From: Desulfacinum infernum DSM 9756
Lineage (GTDB): Bacteria > Desulfobacterota > Syntrophobacteria > Syntrophobacterales > DSM-9756
Length of the DNA: 64,000 nt
Assembly (NCBI RefSeq): GCF_900129305.1
Contig: NZ_FQVB01000004.1
Span: forward strand, 1 to 64,000
Direction of reading: 5' to 3'
Numbering within the stretch: position 1 is the first letter of the stretch; the number at the start of each line of letters is the position of its first letter. Positions 17,753 through 26,655 of this stretch are shown one piece after another. Below the pieces are notes generated by a model that was not told the DNA's origin, searched no databases, and was given only the letters and a program-made list of their open reading frames with translations. Position numbers and translations under genes: made by a program.

Positions 17753-18342
17753 GAGATCTCTCCACCCATCGAAGCGCGCGCTGCTCTGCTTTCGTCCTCG
17801 ATTTCCTCATCAAGCGTGGAGGCTCCGTACAATTTTCGGGCAAGATCGCTATTCCCACGAAGGAGGGCCGAAAGCGTGGCAACGAACAGAACCAAGATAA
17901 TGAGCGTAAAGAGAATAAGCCCGGCAAACCAAAGACCCTGGGGAATCCACAAGGGTGTTGCGAGGGGCGTGTTGGCCATGGAATTCTTCAAGAAAGAAGT
18001 CTTCACCACCTTATAGGAGTAATGACTCAAAACGATCATAATGAAGAGAAAAAGGCCAAGCGAGGCCAGGTCCAGAGCGTGTTGAAAGGGGCGGGGGAGG
18101 CGAACATAGAGAACGTCAATCCGTATGTGCCCCTTCTTCAAAAGCGCGAACCCCAAGGTCCAGCTGCAGCAGATGGCCAGTGTGTAGCTGGATATTTCGT
18201 CAGCGCCGCCCATGGAAATGGCAAATCCTTTCCGGAGTGTCACTTCCACTGCTATGAGGACCGCCGTCGCCAGCAGGAGAATTCCACTGATCCATGCTGC
18301 GCCCGTGGCGATCTTCTCGCTTATGCTCAGTAGGCGATTCAT
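17749..18342 (-). CDS. dctQ: TRAP transporter small permease (DctQ)
   Basis: A 197-residue membrane protein with four predicted helices (about residues 15-37, 52-70, 90-110 and 140-165), the expected number for DctQ. The motif SWTLGFALLKKGHIRIDVLY is typical. The C-terminal 30 residues form an acidic cytoplasmic tail. It lies between dctP and dctM. Confidence 0.93.
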   Translation of the reverse strand: MNRLLSISEKIATGAAWISGILLLATAVLIAVEVTLRKGFAISMGGADEISSYTLAICCSWTLGFALLKKGHIRIDVLYVRLPRPFQHALDLASLGLFLFIMIVLSHYSYKVVKTSFLKNSMANTPLATPLWIPQGLWFAGLILFTLIILVLFVATLSALLRGNSDLARKLYGASTLDEEIEDESRAARASMGGEIS

Positions 18343-18489
18343 CGGGTTTCCCTCGTGGGCAACGTCGTGAACATTACGAAGGGCTAAGTGGACAGCCGTT
18401 TTGATTCGGACTGCAAAAATGGAAATCGCCGACGCCCAGCGGCCACTCTGAAGCCCTGCCGCCGGGCATCGGCGAGAAACGCTTGGTTA

Positions 18490-19536
18490 CTATTCGATTT
18501 TGAATCCTACCACCTGACCGATGGTCTCATTCCATTTGCTCACGGCGCTGGAATCCACCTTCTTGGACCAGGCAGGAAGGACGGCCTCCACGAGCAACTT
18601 CTTCGCCAGTTCCCGATCCCCTTCGGAAATGGGAACCAGTTCCAACTTGTTGGGCGTGCCGTGGGGACACTCACCACCGCTAAGGCAATCAAGGCCCTCC
18701 TGGGTTTCTTTCTTGGTGACCTCCCATGCGGGGTCTTCCAGCTTTTCCTTGATGAGGCTTTGCAGCTTGGCCTGCTGGTCAGGGCTCAGCGAATTCCAGG
18801 TTGCTTGGCTCATGGTTCCGATCACGTAGTCCCAGCCACCTATGGGAAGCGGGTAGACGAAATTGGAAACTTCGCCCCAGCCCGCCGAGTAGCCTGAAAG
18901 GCTTCCGGTCACGGCGCAATCCACAACGCCTCGCTGCAAGGCTTGGGGCACCTCACTGAAGGAGAGGGTCACACCGGTCGCCCCCACGGCGTTGACAAAC
19001 TCGGACGTGGTCCAGCCGCTGGCGCGGATCTTTTTGCCCTTCAGGTCCGCCAAGCCGTTTATGCGATCCCTGCAGAAGATGACTTGTGCCGGGTAGGGGG
19101 CGACGCTCAGGAGTTTCGCGTCGAAATCCCTGGCGAGGTATTCTTCCAATACCGGGCGGTAGGCCTCGACCACTTTGCGCGCATCGGCAATGTCCGTTGC
19201 GAGTGCCGGGAGATCGAGACCGGCGAGGGCCGGTGAATCGTCCACCACATAATCGACGACCGTATGGACGGCGTCAAACACGCCCATGCTCATTTGCCGA
19301 AGCACAGCAGGGCCTTTGAGAGTTATCTGGCTCAGAGAGGTCATGCTGGTTTTCAGGCCGAGTTCGGCAGGCACCACTTCGGTCCAGAAAGGCATTTCGA
19401 AGTTCTTGTACATGGTGAGGCTGTTCCAGCTTCCAACGACACGAAGTTCCTTGGTTTGTGAATGGGCCGGCGAAAGAGCCAAGAACATGAAAAGTGCCAA
19501 CATGCCGACGATCCAAGTAATTTTCTTCTTATGCAT
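18490..19536 (-). CDS. dctP: TRAP transporter substrate-binding protein (DctP)
   Basis: A 348-residue periplasmic binding protein. A Sec signal peptide is clear (MHKKKITWIVGMLALFMF..SPAHSQ). The middle region (DLKGKKIRASGW..SEFVNAVGAT) matches the DctP family, including the Arg that usually binds the ligand carboxylate. I use the ATG at 19536 because it follows AAGGAGG; the frame is open to 19587. The ligand is likely a carboxylic acid. A 147-bp gap with no gene separates it from dctQ. Confidence 0.93.
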   Translation of the reverse strand: MHKKKITWIVGMLALFMFLALSPAHSQTKELRVVGSWNSLTMYKNFEMPFWTEVVPAELGLKTSMTSLSQITLKGPAVLRQMSMGVFDAVHTVVDYVVDDSPALAGLDLPALATDIADARKVVEAYRPVLEEYLARDFDAKLLSVAPYPAQVIFCRDRINGLADLKGKKIRASGWTTSEFVNAVGATGVTLSFSEVPQALQRGVVDCAVTGSLSGYSAGWGEVSNFVYPLPIGGWDYVIGTMSQATWNSLSPDQQAKLQSLIKEKLEDPAWEVTKKETQEGLDCLSGGECPHGTPNKLELVPISEGDRELAKKLLVEAVLPAWSKKVDSSAVSKWNETIGQVVGFKIE

Positions 19537-19559
19537 CGCACTACCTCCTTGGTTGCCCG

Positions 19560-20252
19560 TTAGGCGTTGACCTGACCTGCCACACATCCCATATTCCGAA
19601 AAGCCGAATCTTCCTGAATGAGCTTCCTGCGGTAATTTTCGATGTGACGACGCACCGCTTGCTCTGCCGCATCGGATTGCCGTGCTTCCAAAGCGTTAAT
19701 GATAGAAAGATGTTCGCTCAGCGTCTCCAGAACTTCTTCCCTCGTTCTTCGAGAGAAGGAGAGAAACCATGTACGAAACATCTGGTCGTAAATCTTTTCG
19801 GCCGCCTGACTGATAAAGGGGTTTTCAAGAACAGCCACAATCTGGAGGTGAAAGCGCCGGTCGGTTTCCAGCAACTCCGGGATTCGGCGCTCTGCCGCCC
19901 ATTGTTGGGCTCTCACCAGAAGGTCCTTGAGGGAAAGGATCTGTTTGGGGCTCGCAATGGAAGCGGCGGTTCGAGCACAAAAGACGTCGATCATCAGCCT
20001 GGCTTCGATGAGCCGTTGCAATTCCCAGAAGTTGATGTCGCTTACGAAGATCCCGCGCCTCGGAATGATCGAGACCAGCTTTTCGGCGGCCAATCGTTGC
20101 AGCGCCTCACGTACGGGCGTGCGCCCGATGCCAAGTTCCTCGCAGATCTCTTGCTCCACCAGCTGGGAGCCGACCGGATATTCGAGGGTGACGATTTTGC
20201 GTTTGAGGAGAGCGTAGGCCTTTTCGCGAAGCAGTTTCGGTGCCGCCTTCAT
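19560..20252 (-). CDS. GntR-family regulator (FadR/FCD subgroup)
   Basis: A 230-residue regulator. The winged helix is N-terminal (REKAYALLKRKIVTLEYPVGSQL, then ELGIGRTPVREALQRLAAEKLV), followed by an all-helical FCD ligand domain with the metal-ligand pattern of Asp/His residues (DVFCARTA, DRRFHLQIV, EHLSIINAL). FCD proteins usually bind carboxylates. It sits in the operon just before dctP, so it probably senses the transported acid and controls this operon. Confidence 0.93.
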   Translation of the reverse strand: MKAAPKLLREKAYALLKRKIVTLEYPVGSQLVEQEICEELGIGRTPVREALQRLAAEKLVSIIPRRGIFVSDINFWELQRLIEARLMIDVFCARTAASIASPKQILSLKDLLVRAQQWAAERRIPELLETDRRFHLQIVAVLENPFISQAAEKIYDQMFRTWFLSFSRRTREEVLETLSEHLSIINALEARQSDAAEQAVRRHIENYRRKLIQEDSAFRNMGCVAGQVNA

Positions 20253-20280
20253 GGCACTTGTCCTTCCTGGGCTCTGATGG

Positions 20281-21063
20281 CTACCTGCAGCACCCGCGCG
20301 CGAACTGCTCGTTTTTCAAGTCTCCGACGAACATGTGTCCGGGAGCATGGGTGATTGCAAAGGGCAACTTGGCCTGTAGCAGAACGTTTTGCGGGGTGAC
20401 CCCGCAGGCCCAGAACACGGGTACTTCGTCTGAAAGTATCTCGACGGCGTCGCCGTATTCTGGTTTTGAGATGTCCCTGATGCCGATCATGCCCGGATAA
20501 CCCACATGCACCGGGGCACCGTGAACGTCCGGGTACCGGCCCGTGATGATGCAGGCGTCGGCGACTCGGCTCCAATGGATGGGGCGCATGCTCACCACCA
20601 TTTCGCCTCGGAACGGGCCGCTCGGTTCCAACGGGATGCGCGTCCGGTACATGGAAACGTTTTTTTTCTGTTCCACATGGCGCAGTCGAATGCCGGCTTT
20701 CATAAGGGCTTCTTCAAAGGAAAAGCTGCAGCCCAGCAGAAAAAAGACCAGGTCTTCCCGATAAAAGGCGCTGATCTCCTTGACTTCATGGCGGCATTCC
20801 CCGTCGATCCAGATGCGGTAGCGGGGGAGGGTGTTGATGAGATCCGCTCCGGGAGCCAGTCGGGATGTCAGCGAGGTTCCGGGGCCGACGACCTCGAGGA
20901 GGGGACAGGGTTTGGGGTTCTTTCGGCAAAATGCTTCGAAGTCGGCTGCGTAGCGTTCGGGAAGAGCCACCAAGTTGGCTTGGACGTAGCCGTCACAATA
21001 TCCGGCGGTAGGCCTGTCAAACGATCCCTTCTCACATTGCTTTCTGAGTTCTGCGGGAGTCAT
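20281..21063 (-). CDS. DUF1445 family putative hydro-lyase (D-glutamate cyclase-like)
   Basis: A 260-residue member of the DUF1445 family, which includes the mammalian D-glutamate cyclase module. Conserved segments are TAGYCDGYVQANL, FLLGCSFSFEEAL, VSMRPI and FWACGVTPQNVL, ending in ITHAPGHMFVGD. The ATG at 21063 is preceded by AAAGGGG. First gene of the six-gene operon. With the divergent amidase and the TRAP transporter this suggests catabolism of a cyclic or acylated amino-acid-like compound; the true substrate is unknown. Confidence 0.85.
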   Translation of the reverse strand: MTPAELRKQCEKGSFDRPTAGYCDGYVQANLVALPERYAADFEAFCRKNPKPCPLLEVVGPGTSLTSRLAPGADLINTLPRYRIWIDGECRHEVKEISAFYREDLVFFLLGCSFSFEEALMKAGIRLRHVEQKKNVSMYRTRIPLEPSGPFRGEMVVSMRPIHWSRVADACIITGRYPDVHGAPVHVGYPGMIGIRDISKPEYGDAVEILSDEVPVFWACGVTPQNVLLQAKLPFAITHAPGHMFVGDLKNEQFARGCCR

Positions 21064-21129
21064 TGACGCCCCTTTCCCTAAGGATTCACAAGTTCGACGA
21101 TTCTGGCTTGGAACCATAGCGGAGGCCGT

Positions 21130-21165
21130 GATATAGGTCAAGTATATTTTAGATATATTACACAC
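21130..21165. promoter_or_regulatory. Divergent regulatory region, AT-rich imperfect palindrome
   Basis: In the 132-bp gap between the DUF1445 operon and the amidase, an AT-rich block (AAGTATATTTTAGATATATTAC) forms an imperfect inverted repeat of GTATAT and ATATATTAC. It is the only AT-rich tract here and is a plausible promoter with a GntR-type operator for both directions. Confidence 0.3.
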
Positions 21166-21195
21166 GAGCACTCGAAGACGGAGGCGAAATTTTCC

Positions 21196-21996
21196 ATGGA
21201 TGCAACCCTGACCATCGCGCTGGCGCAAGTGAAGGGAAGCGAGGATCCCCGTAGGAACCTCGCTACGGCTGACCACTACGCACAAACGGCGGCGGAGCGT
21301 GGAGCACGGCTCATCATCTTTCCAGAAATGTTCATGGGGCTTCCGGCGCCGCACCGCCCCCCGATACAGTACCTAGAGGATCAATCGATTGATTTCTTGG
21401 GAGGGCTTGCCGGTGTCGCGCGGAGGTACCAATTGGCCATAGCCTCCGGTCTCTGGGAGCGATCACCCGACCCGGAGCGGGCCTTCAATACGGCGGTCGT
21501 TTTGAATCCCAACGGCGAGTTGATTGCCCGTTACAGAAAGATTCATCTCTTCGATGCCTTAAGTGTTCGCGAATCCGACACCATGTTTCCCGGCGACGGC
21601 CTTCCGCCTGTGGTGTCGATTGATGGTCTCAGCGTGGGGGTCGCAATCTGCTACGACCTTCGATTCCCTGAAATTTTTCGCCACCTGGCCGAGGGCGGCG
21701 CCGACCTGGCCCTTGTGCTATCGGCCTGGTATCAAGGCCCCATGAAGGAAGATCACTGGTTGACCCTTCTTCGGGCGCGCGCCATTGAGAACACTTTTTA
21801 TGTGGCGGGGTGCAACCTGATTGGGCCTTCTTTCTGTGGAAGGAGTTCGGTTTTCGATCCGTTCGGAACGCCTGTTGCGTCGGCAATCGAAACCGAGGAC
21901 TGCCTGGTTGCGACCATCTCGAAGGGGCGCGTCCACTCAGTTCGTGAAAAACTGCCTGCTTTGGAGAATCGGCGTAAAGATATATTTGGGGGGTGA
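21196..21996 (+). CDS. Carbon-nitrogen hydrolase (nitrilase/omega-amidase superfamily)
   Basis: A 266-residue amidase-type hydrolase with the complete triad of the superfamily: Glu in IIFPEMFMG (about residue 49), Lys in RYRKIHLFD (about residue 113) and Cys in GVAICYDLRFPE (about residue 153). The second Glu region and the LLRARAIENTFYVAGCN segment are also typical. Length is standard for a single-domain omega-amidase or N-carbamoyl hydrolase. It diverges from the TRAP/DUF1445/DUF2848 operon and probably acts on the same substrate class. Confidence 0.93.
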   Translation: MDATLTIALAQVKGSEDPRRNLATADHYAQTAAERGARLIIFPEMFMGLPAPHRPPIQYLEDQSIDFLGGLAGVARRYQLAIASGLWERSPDPERAFNTAVVLNPNGELIARYRKIHLFDALSVRESDTMFPGDGLPPVVSIDGLSVGVAICYDLRFPEIFRHLAEGGADLALVLSAWYQGPMKEDHWLTLLRARAIENTFYVAGCNLIGPSFCGRSSVFDPFGTPVASAIETEDCLVATISKGRVHSVREKLPALENRRKDIFGG

Positions 21997-22366
21997 TGCA
22001 TCGGGAAGAAAGGAAGGTTTGGGGTGTCGGCAATTTGTCCATTGCCCACCCATGGCGGAGTTATCAGGTCTTAGAGGGTGCCAGGGGTTGATTGAGACAG
22101 CCGTTCCGGTTCTTTCTTTGACGGAAAGTGCGGGAGATGCGCACGACTCACGGGTGGCAAGATTGGTTGGCAGAGGCTTCGAGCGTCGATGATCCTCCTT
22201 AGCGCTACTTCAATTGTTTCGGTAGGGGCACCTGAAAACCAAGTCAGGCAACAATAGGAGATGCCCCGAATTTGGTTGCGGATAGGTTGCGGATTGGCGC
22301 GATTATGGCGGGTTTATCGGGAAATCCGCCACAATAAAATCAATGAGTTATACCATGCATTCTATT
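21997..22366. other. Intergenic region, no gene seen
   Basis: No supported coding region. A short open stretch just before the tRNA fragment (about 22267-22334) ends with a stop codon, but it is too short to identify as an integrase tail. The region precedes a probable attachment site. Confidence 0.4.
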
Positions 22367-22411
22367 CTCCGGAACCAAAGGTCCCGGGTTCGATCCCCGG
22401 GTCGCCCTCCA
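22367..22411 (+). other. 3' half of a tRNA-Arg(CCG)-like gene: probable attachment-site remnant
   Basis: From the anticodon loop (CTCCGGA) onward the sequence has a 3' anticodon-stem strand ACCAA, a variable loop AGGTC, a perfect T-arm (CCGGG-TTCGATC-CCCGG), the 3' acceptor strand GTCGCCC, a discriminator T and an encoded CCA. No matching 5' half (D-arm or GGGCGAC-type acceptor strand) lies upstream; the sequence before the loop does not pair. Duplicated 3' tRNA ends starting at the anticodon loop are the usual core of phage or island attachment sites. Confidence 0.75.
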
Positions 22412-22696
22412 ACTCCTGCAATCTCACCTGAAGCCGAGCTTGATCATATGGCCGGAGCGGAAGGCCTGATCGGGGGCGGCTGTCGGCTATCGCTTGCCGG
22501 CCTGTCCAATCCATCGACTGAGTGCGCTTTGATCAGCCTTTTTGCAAATCACAGGCGAAAAGCTCCGCGGGACCCTCATCCGGTTGGAAATCATGTGAAG
22601 GCATCTTGCCATTTCGCATGATTCCAAAGGTGGTCGCGAATACACAGGAAGGGCCGACATCGCAGAGATGTTTCCCCCATCGGTAGAGGGCGGGCC
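22412..22696. other. Intergenic region, nothing recognised
   Basis: This stretch, after the tRNA fragment and before the DUF4386 gene, holds no supported gene or clear structured element. Confidence 0.4.
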
Positions 22697-23389
22697 ATGA
22701 AATCCGTCAAGCGCCCATGGAAAAGGGCCAGGCTGGCCGGGGGCCTTTATCTTGCCATTATCTTGTGCGGTGTTTTTGCGGAGGGGATGGTTCGGTCCGG
22801 CGCGGTGGCCCAGGGAGATCCGGGCGCCTTGGCTTCGAGGATCCGCGAAAGTATCTGGCTCTTTCGGGCCGGGTTCGCCGCCGATGTGGTCATGGTGGCT
22901 TGCGACGCGGCCGTCGCCCTCCTCCTCTACGAGCTGTTTCGACCGGTGAGCACGACGGTATCAAGCCTGTCGGCAGTCTTCCGCCTCCTCGAGGCCTCGA
23001 TCCTCGGGTTGAATCTACTACACTACCAGACCGCACTGATGGTCGTGAGTCCGGATCATGGTTCGTATCCCTTGTTCCGGGATGCCGATGCGGCGGCCGT
23101 GGTTTTCCTCGGCCTCCATGCCCGCGGCTATGATCTGGCGCTGTTGTTCTTCGCCGTTTCGATCTTCGCCCTGGGCCACCTGGTGCTTTGCTCATCGGGT
23201 TTCCCGAGGATCCTGGGCCTGGGCTTGCTCGTATCGGCGCTGGTCTATGCCGCAGGAAGCATGCTCCGCTTCTTCGCTCCCGGCCTCCTGGGTCCTTTCC
23301 AGCCGACCTACGTCGTTCCTCTTTTGGCCGAAACGGCCTTCGCGCTGCATTTGTTGTTCAAGGGGCCCGACGGCGCGGTACGCCGTTGA
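22697..23389 (+). CDS. DUF4386 family integral membrane protein
   Basis: A 230-residue membrane protein with about six hydrophobic helices. The beginning (RARLAGGLYLAIILCGVFAE) and the segments RAGFAADVVMVACDAAVALLLY and FFAVSIFALGHLVL fit the DUF4386 family. Function of that family is unknown. Start ATG at 22697 follows a GAGGGCGGG sequence. It lies alone just after the tRNA fragment. Confidence 0.75.
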   Translation: MKSVKRPWKRARLAGGLYLAIILCGVFAEGMVRSGAVAQGDPGALASRIRESIWLFRAGFAADVVMVACDAAVALLLYELFRPVSTTVSSLSAVFRLLEASILGLNLLHYQTALMVVSPDHGSYPLFRDADAAAVVFLGLHARGYDLALLFFAVSIFALGHLVLCSSGFPRILGLGLLVSALVYAAGSMLRFFAPGLLGPFQPTYVVPLLAETAFALHLLFKGPDGAVRR

Positions 23390-23605
23390 GGCCTGCCCTG
23401 GGATCGCGGCATTCCTGCCGGGAAACCGTATGGCTTTTGGACACCGGAGAGATTATGCAATCCGCCCCGTCATGAAATGGGGGAAGATGCGGGCTTGTCT
23501 TGTGCGGCCGACTGGACTAAGACAACGCTCGGCCCGACGCAAGGGCCCCGTCCGCCTGATGCCGGAGAGGGAAACGGAGAAAAAGGCAGATAAGGAGTGT
23601 CCAGG

Positions 23606-24580
23606 ATGCGCGCGTTGCAGATCGTCGGACCGGAAACCGTGGTGGAAGTGGACGTTCCCGAGCCGAGGCTCGAGCGGGAGGGAGGCCTTCTGGTGCAGCT
23701 CCAGCACGCCATGGTGTGCGGTACGGACCTTCCCTTTTATGCCGGGGAGCAGACGGAGCTGGACTATCCCCTGGCGCCCGGCATGTTCATCCACGAATGC
23801 ACGGGAATCGTCGTGGAAAGCCGTTCGTCCCGTTTCGTTCCGGGGGATCGCGTGGTGGCTTTGCCCCGGGACGACAGGGGGTTGTGCCGGATTTTCGAGG
23901 CCGTCGGGAAAGAAGCGGTCCACATTCCTGAGGACCTTGGGGACATGGAACTGGCGGTGCTCGCCCAGCCGCTTTCCACGGTGCTCTTCGCCCTGGATAA
24001 GCTGGGGGATGTTCGGGGTCTTCGCGTGGACATCGTCGGGGGCGGGCCCATCGGGTTGTTGGCATGTTGGGAGTTGCGCCGGCGGGGAGCCGGGTTCCTC
24101 CGGGTGATGGATCCCGTGGGCGGCCGTTGCCTCATGGCCGAAAGGCTGGGGGCGGACCGTGCCATCCGGGCCACCGCCGCTCAGGTGCTGGCCATGGAAC
24201 GCAGCGGCCTTTCAGCCGGACCTGCGGCGGACATCTGCGTGGAGGCGGTGGGACACCGGGAGACGGCGCTCAACGACGCCGTGGCCCTTACGGCCAAGGG
24301 CGGCACCGTGCTGGCCCTCGGCGTTCCTGAACCATCCGCCTACGCCTTCGACTATGAAACCTTCTTCAGAAAGAACCTTCGGCTGGTCGCATCCATCACG
24401 CCGCCCTGGGTACCCTATCTGACGCGCGCGGCGGAACTGGTCGGCCGCCATGCCGAGGAACTGGGGCCGCTCATCACCCACCGGCTTCCCGTGCAGCGGG
24501 TCCAGGAAGCCTACCGCCTGGCCAAGGATCGTTCCGACGGGGTATGCAAGGTGGCCCTGGACGCCCGAACCTGGGAATGA
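23606..24580 (+). CDS. Zinc-type alcohol dehydrogenase-like protein (MDR superfamily)
   Basis: A 324-residue medium-chain dehydrogenase. The GroES-like domain has the first catalytic-site Cys (MVCGTDLPFY) and the second HE motif (FIHECTGIV, EVGDRV equivalent VPGDRV). The structural four-Cys zinc lobe is absent or strongly shortened. The nucleotide motif is IVGGGPIGLLA (about residue 145), followed by an acidic residue suggesting NAD. I use the ATG at 23606, seven bases after AAGGAG; a GTG at 23597 is possible. Substrate unknown; the neighbourhood does not help. Confidence 0.85.
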   Translation: MRALQIVGPETVVEVDVPEPRLEREGGLLVQLQHAMVCGTDLPFYAGEQTELDYPLAPGMFIHECTGIVVESRSSRFVPGDRVVALPRDDRGLCRIFEAVGKEAVHIPEDLGDMELAVLAQPLSTVLFALDKLGDVRGLRVDIVGGGPIGLLACWELRRRGAGFLRVMDPVGGRCLMAERLGADRAIRATAAQVLAMERSGLSAGPAADICVEAVGHRETALNDAVALTAKGGTVLALGVPEPSAYAFDYETFFRKNLRLVASITPPWVPYLTRAAELVGRHAEELGPLITHRLPVQRVQEAYRLAKDRSDGVCKVALDARTWE

Positions 24581-24806
24581 ATTCCGCCCGAATCCGGCTA
24601 TCCCATTGCCGGATTCCCTCAATGGCCAGAGGCAATCTTCCCATTGGGGTTCCCCGGAAAGGCCCGGCGGCGCGCGAAGGCGTGCAGCCGGCCTACAGAG
24701 CCCTCCAGCCTTGACAACCCACCGGGGCCTCCCCTAATCTCACGGCGCCGCGGGCAGGGGGCCCGTGGCTTTGCCTTTTATGACGAGGAAGTAGGGAGTG
24801 GCCGTC

Positions 24807-25643
24807 GTGAGTGAACACCGCTGCGAGTCCAAAACGCGAAAATGGTCGGATCATGATGTCTTTCAGCCCAAGAGGCCCATCCCCAGAAACCTCTATCTAA
24901 CGTTCAGCCTGACGGGATTCTTCATCTTGCTCACAGCGTGGGTGACGGTGACCGCGGCCCACTGGATCGACCCCATGTTCCTGCCGAGTCCTTGGAGCAT
25001 CCTTCAGGAAGGGTGGCGGATGGCGGCCGGCGGCGAGCTCTGGGAGCACACGGTGGCCAGCGTGACCACGATCCTGATGGGATTCGCCCTGGCGGCAGTG
25101 GTGGCGGTGCCCCTGGGGATCCTCATGGGAAGCTTCAAGTTCGTCGAAGCCCTTGTGGAACCCCTGGGCAACTTCATCCGTTACCTTCCCGTGAGCGCCA
25201 TGATACCGCTGCTCATTTTGTGGCTCGGCATCGGCCGCATGGAAAAGGTGGCGGTGATCTTTATCGGCACCTTCTTCCAGCTGATTTTCCTCATCGCCGA
25301 CGTGTCGGCCAACATACCCAGGGACCTTCTGGAGTCGGCCTATACGCTGGGGGCCCGAAAAAGGGACGTGGTCTGGCGTGTGCTGATCCCGGCCGCCATG
25401 CCGGGGATCTTCGACAACCTGCGCATGACCCTGGGCTGGGCCTGGACGTATTTGATCGTGGCCGAGCTGGTTTCGGCCCAGCGCGGGCTCGGCTACATGA
25501 TCCTCCAGTCCATGCGGGGCCTCAACACCGAAGCCATCTTCGTGGGCCTGGGGGTCATCGGATTTCTCGGGCTCGTCACGGACCAATCCTTCAAGCTTCT
25601 GACGCGGGTGCTGCTTCCCTGGTCCGAAAAGGCGGGGTACTGA
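24807..25643 (+). CDS. ABC transporter permease (SsuC/TauC/NrtB type)
   Basis: A 278-residue inner-membrane subunit with six predicted helices. The cytoplasmic EAA loop is clear (ESAYTLGARKRDVVWRVLIPAAMPGIFDNLR). The family imports nitrate, sulfonates, taurine, bicarbonate or pyrimidine precursors. The GTG at 24807 is nine bases after GTAGGGAG and is preferred to the GTG at 24798. The gene ends two bases before the ATPase gene; both belong with the binding protein at 28121. Confidence 0.92.
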   Translation: MSEHRCESKTRKWSDHDVFQPKRPIPRNLYLTFSLTGFFILLTAWVTVTAAHWIDPMFLPSPWSILQEGWRMAAGGELWEHTVASVTTILMGFALAAVVAVPLGILMGSFKFVEALVEPLGNFIRYLPVSAMIPLLILWLGIGRMEKVAVIFIGTFFQLIFLIADVSANIPRDLLESAYTLGARKRDVVWRVLIPAAMPGIFDNLRMTLGWAWTYLIVAELVSAQRGLGYMILQSMRGLNTEAIFVGLGVIGFLGLVTDQSFKLLTRVLLPWSEKAGY

Positions 25644-25645
25644 TC

Positions 25646-26494
25646 ATGGCAGAGAAAAAACTCATCATCGAAAACGTGTCCAAGGTCTTCCACACCCCCG
25701 GGGGCCATCCCATCGAGGCGCTCACGGACGTCAACGCCTATGTGGAGGAAGGCGAGTTCGTCACCATCGTGGGGACGTCGGGGTGCGGCAAGTCCACGCT
25801 CCTGCGCATCGTGGCGGGCCTGGACGCCCCCAGTGGAGGGAGAATCCTGCTGGACGGCAGGGAAGTGGGCGGACCGGGAGCGGATCGCGGGATGGTCTTC
25901 CAGTCCTACACGCTCTACGAGTGGCTTACCGTTTATGACAACATCGCCTTCGGCATGCGGCTCCGGGGGGCCAGCCCGTCGGAGATTCATGACAAGGTCC
26001 GGTTTCTCATCGACAAGGTGGGGCTGGCGGGCTTTGACGACGTCTATCCAAGGTTCCTTTCGGGGGGAATGAAGCAGCGTGTCGCCATCGCCCGGGCCAT
26101 GGCCAACGACCCCAAGATCCTCCTTCTCGACGAACCGTTCGGCGCGCTGGACGCCCAGACCCGCACCATCATGCAGGAGTTGCTCCTGCAGGTGGCGGAA
26201 GAACAGAAGATCACGGTGCTTTTCGTGACCCACGACATCGATGAGGCCATCTTCCTGGGCGACGCGGTTTACGTCATGAGTTTCCGGCCTGGGACCATCA
26301 AGGAGGAAGTGAAGATCGACGTTCCGCACCCGCGGGACCACGAGGTGCGGACCTCGCCCTTTTTCACGGAGATCAAAAGGCGGATTACCCAATCCATCCG
26401 CGAGGAAACCCTGAAGGCCGTCGAGGCTTCCGACGCTTCCGCCAGGGGGCTTTCCAGGCGGGGCCGGTCGTGGCTTGCGCGTCTCTTCGGATGA
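25646..26494 (+). CDS. ABC transporter ATP-binding protein (SsuB/TauB/NrtD type)
   Basis: A 282-residue ATPase. Walker A is GTSGCGKST (about residue 44), Q-loop VFQSYTLYEW, signature FLSGGMKQRVAIARAM, Walker B ILLLDEPFGALD, and the switch His in FVTHDIDEA. It follows the permease by two bases. The C-terminal extension after the VPHPRDHEVR segment is basic and somewhat longer than usual. Confidence 0.95.
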   Translation: MAEKKLIIENVSKVFHTPGGHPIEALTDVNAYVEEGEFVTIVGTSGCGKSTLLRIVAGLDAPSGGRILLDGREVGGPGADRGMVFQSYTLYEWLTVYDNIAFGMRLRGASPSEIHDKVRFLIDKVGLAGFDDVYPRFLSGGMKQRVAIARAMANDPKILLLDEPFGALDAQTRTIMQELLLQVAEEQKITVLFVTHDIDEAIFLGDAVYVMSFRPGTIKEEVKIDVPHPRDHEVRTSPFFTEIKRRITQSIREETLKAVEASDASARGLSRRGRSWLARLFG

Positions 26495-26617
26495 CGGGGC
26501 CGCCCGTTTGCGGGCGGAACCACGTCGTGGCTAACGATCATGGCGATGTTCGCCGCGCCGCATGGATGAAAGAATTCGCGGCTTTGGTCACTCCCACATG
26601 CCGTTCATTTCCAGTGG

Positions 26618-26655
26618 CGTTGATTCGGGTTCATTCGCGGTTCTGTTTCACATCA
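26618..26655 (+). repeat. Dispersed intergenic repeat, copy A
   Basis: Contains the core GTTCATTCGCGGTTC followed by a T-rich tract. It is the most degenerate of four copies in this window; the others are at 45803-45843 (minus), 50277-50320 and 55806-55849. It lies in the gap between convergent genes. Confidence 0.55.

Noticed and set aside
22343-22621. Small plus-strand open frame of 92 codons
   Set aside because: It runs straight through the tRNA 3' fragment and shows no protein-like composition.
24740-24800. TPP riboswitch before the NMT1/SsuA-type ABC transporter
   Set aside because: The GC-rich leader lacks the CUGAGA and thiamine-box core sequences.
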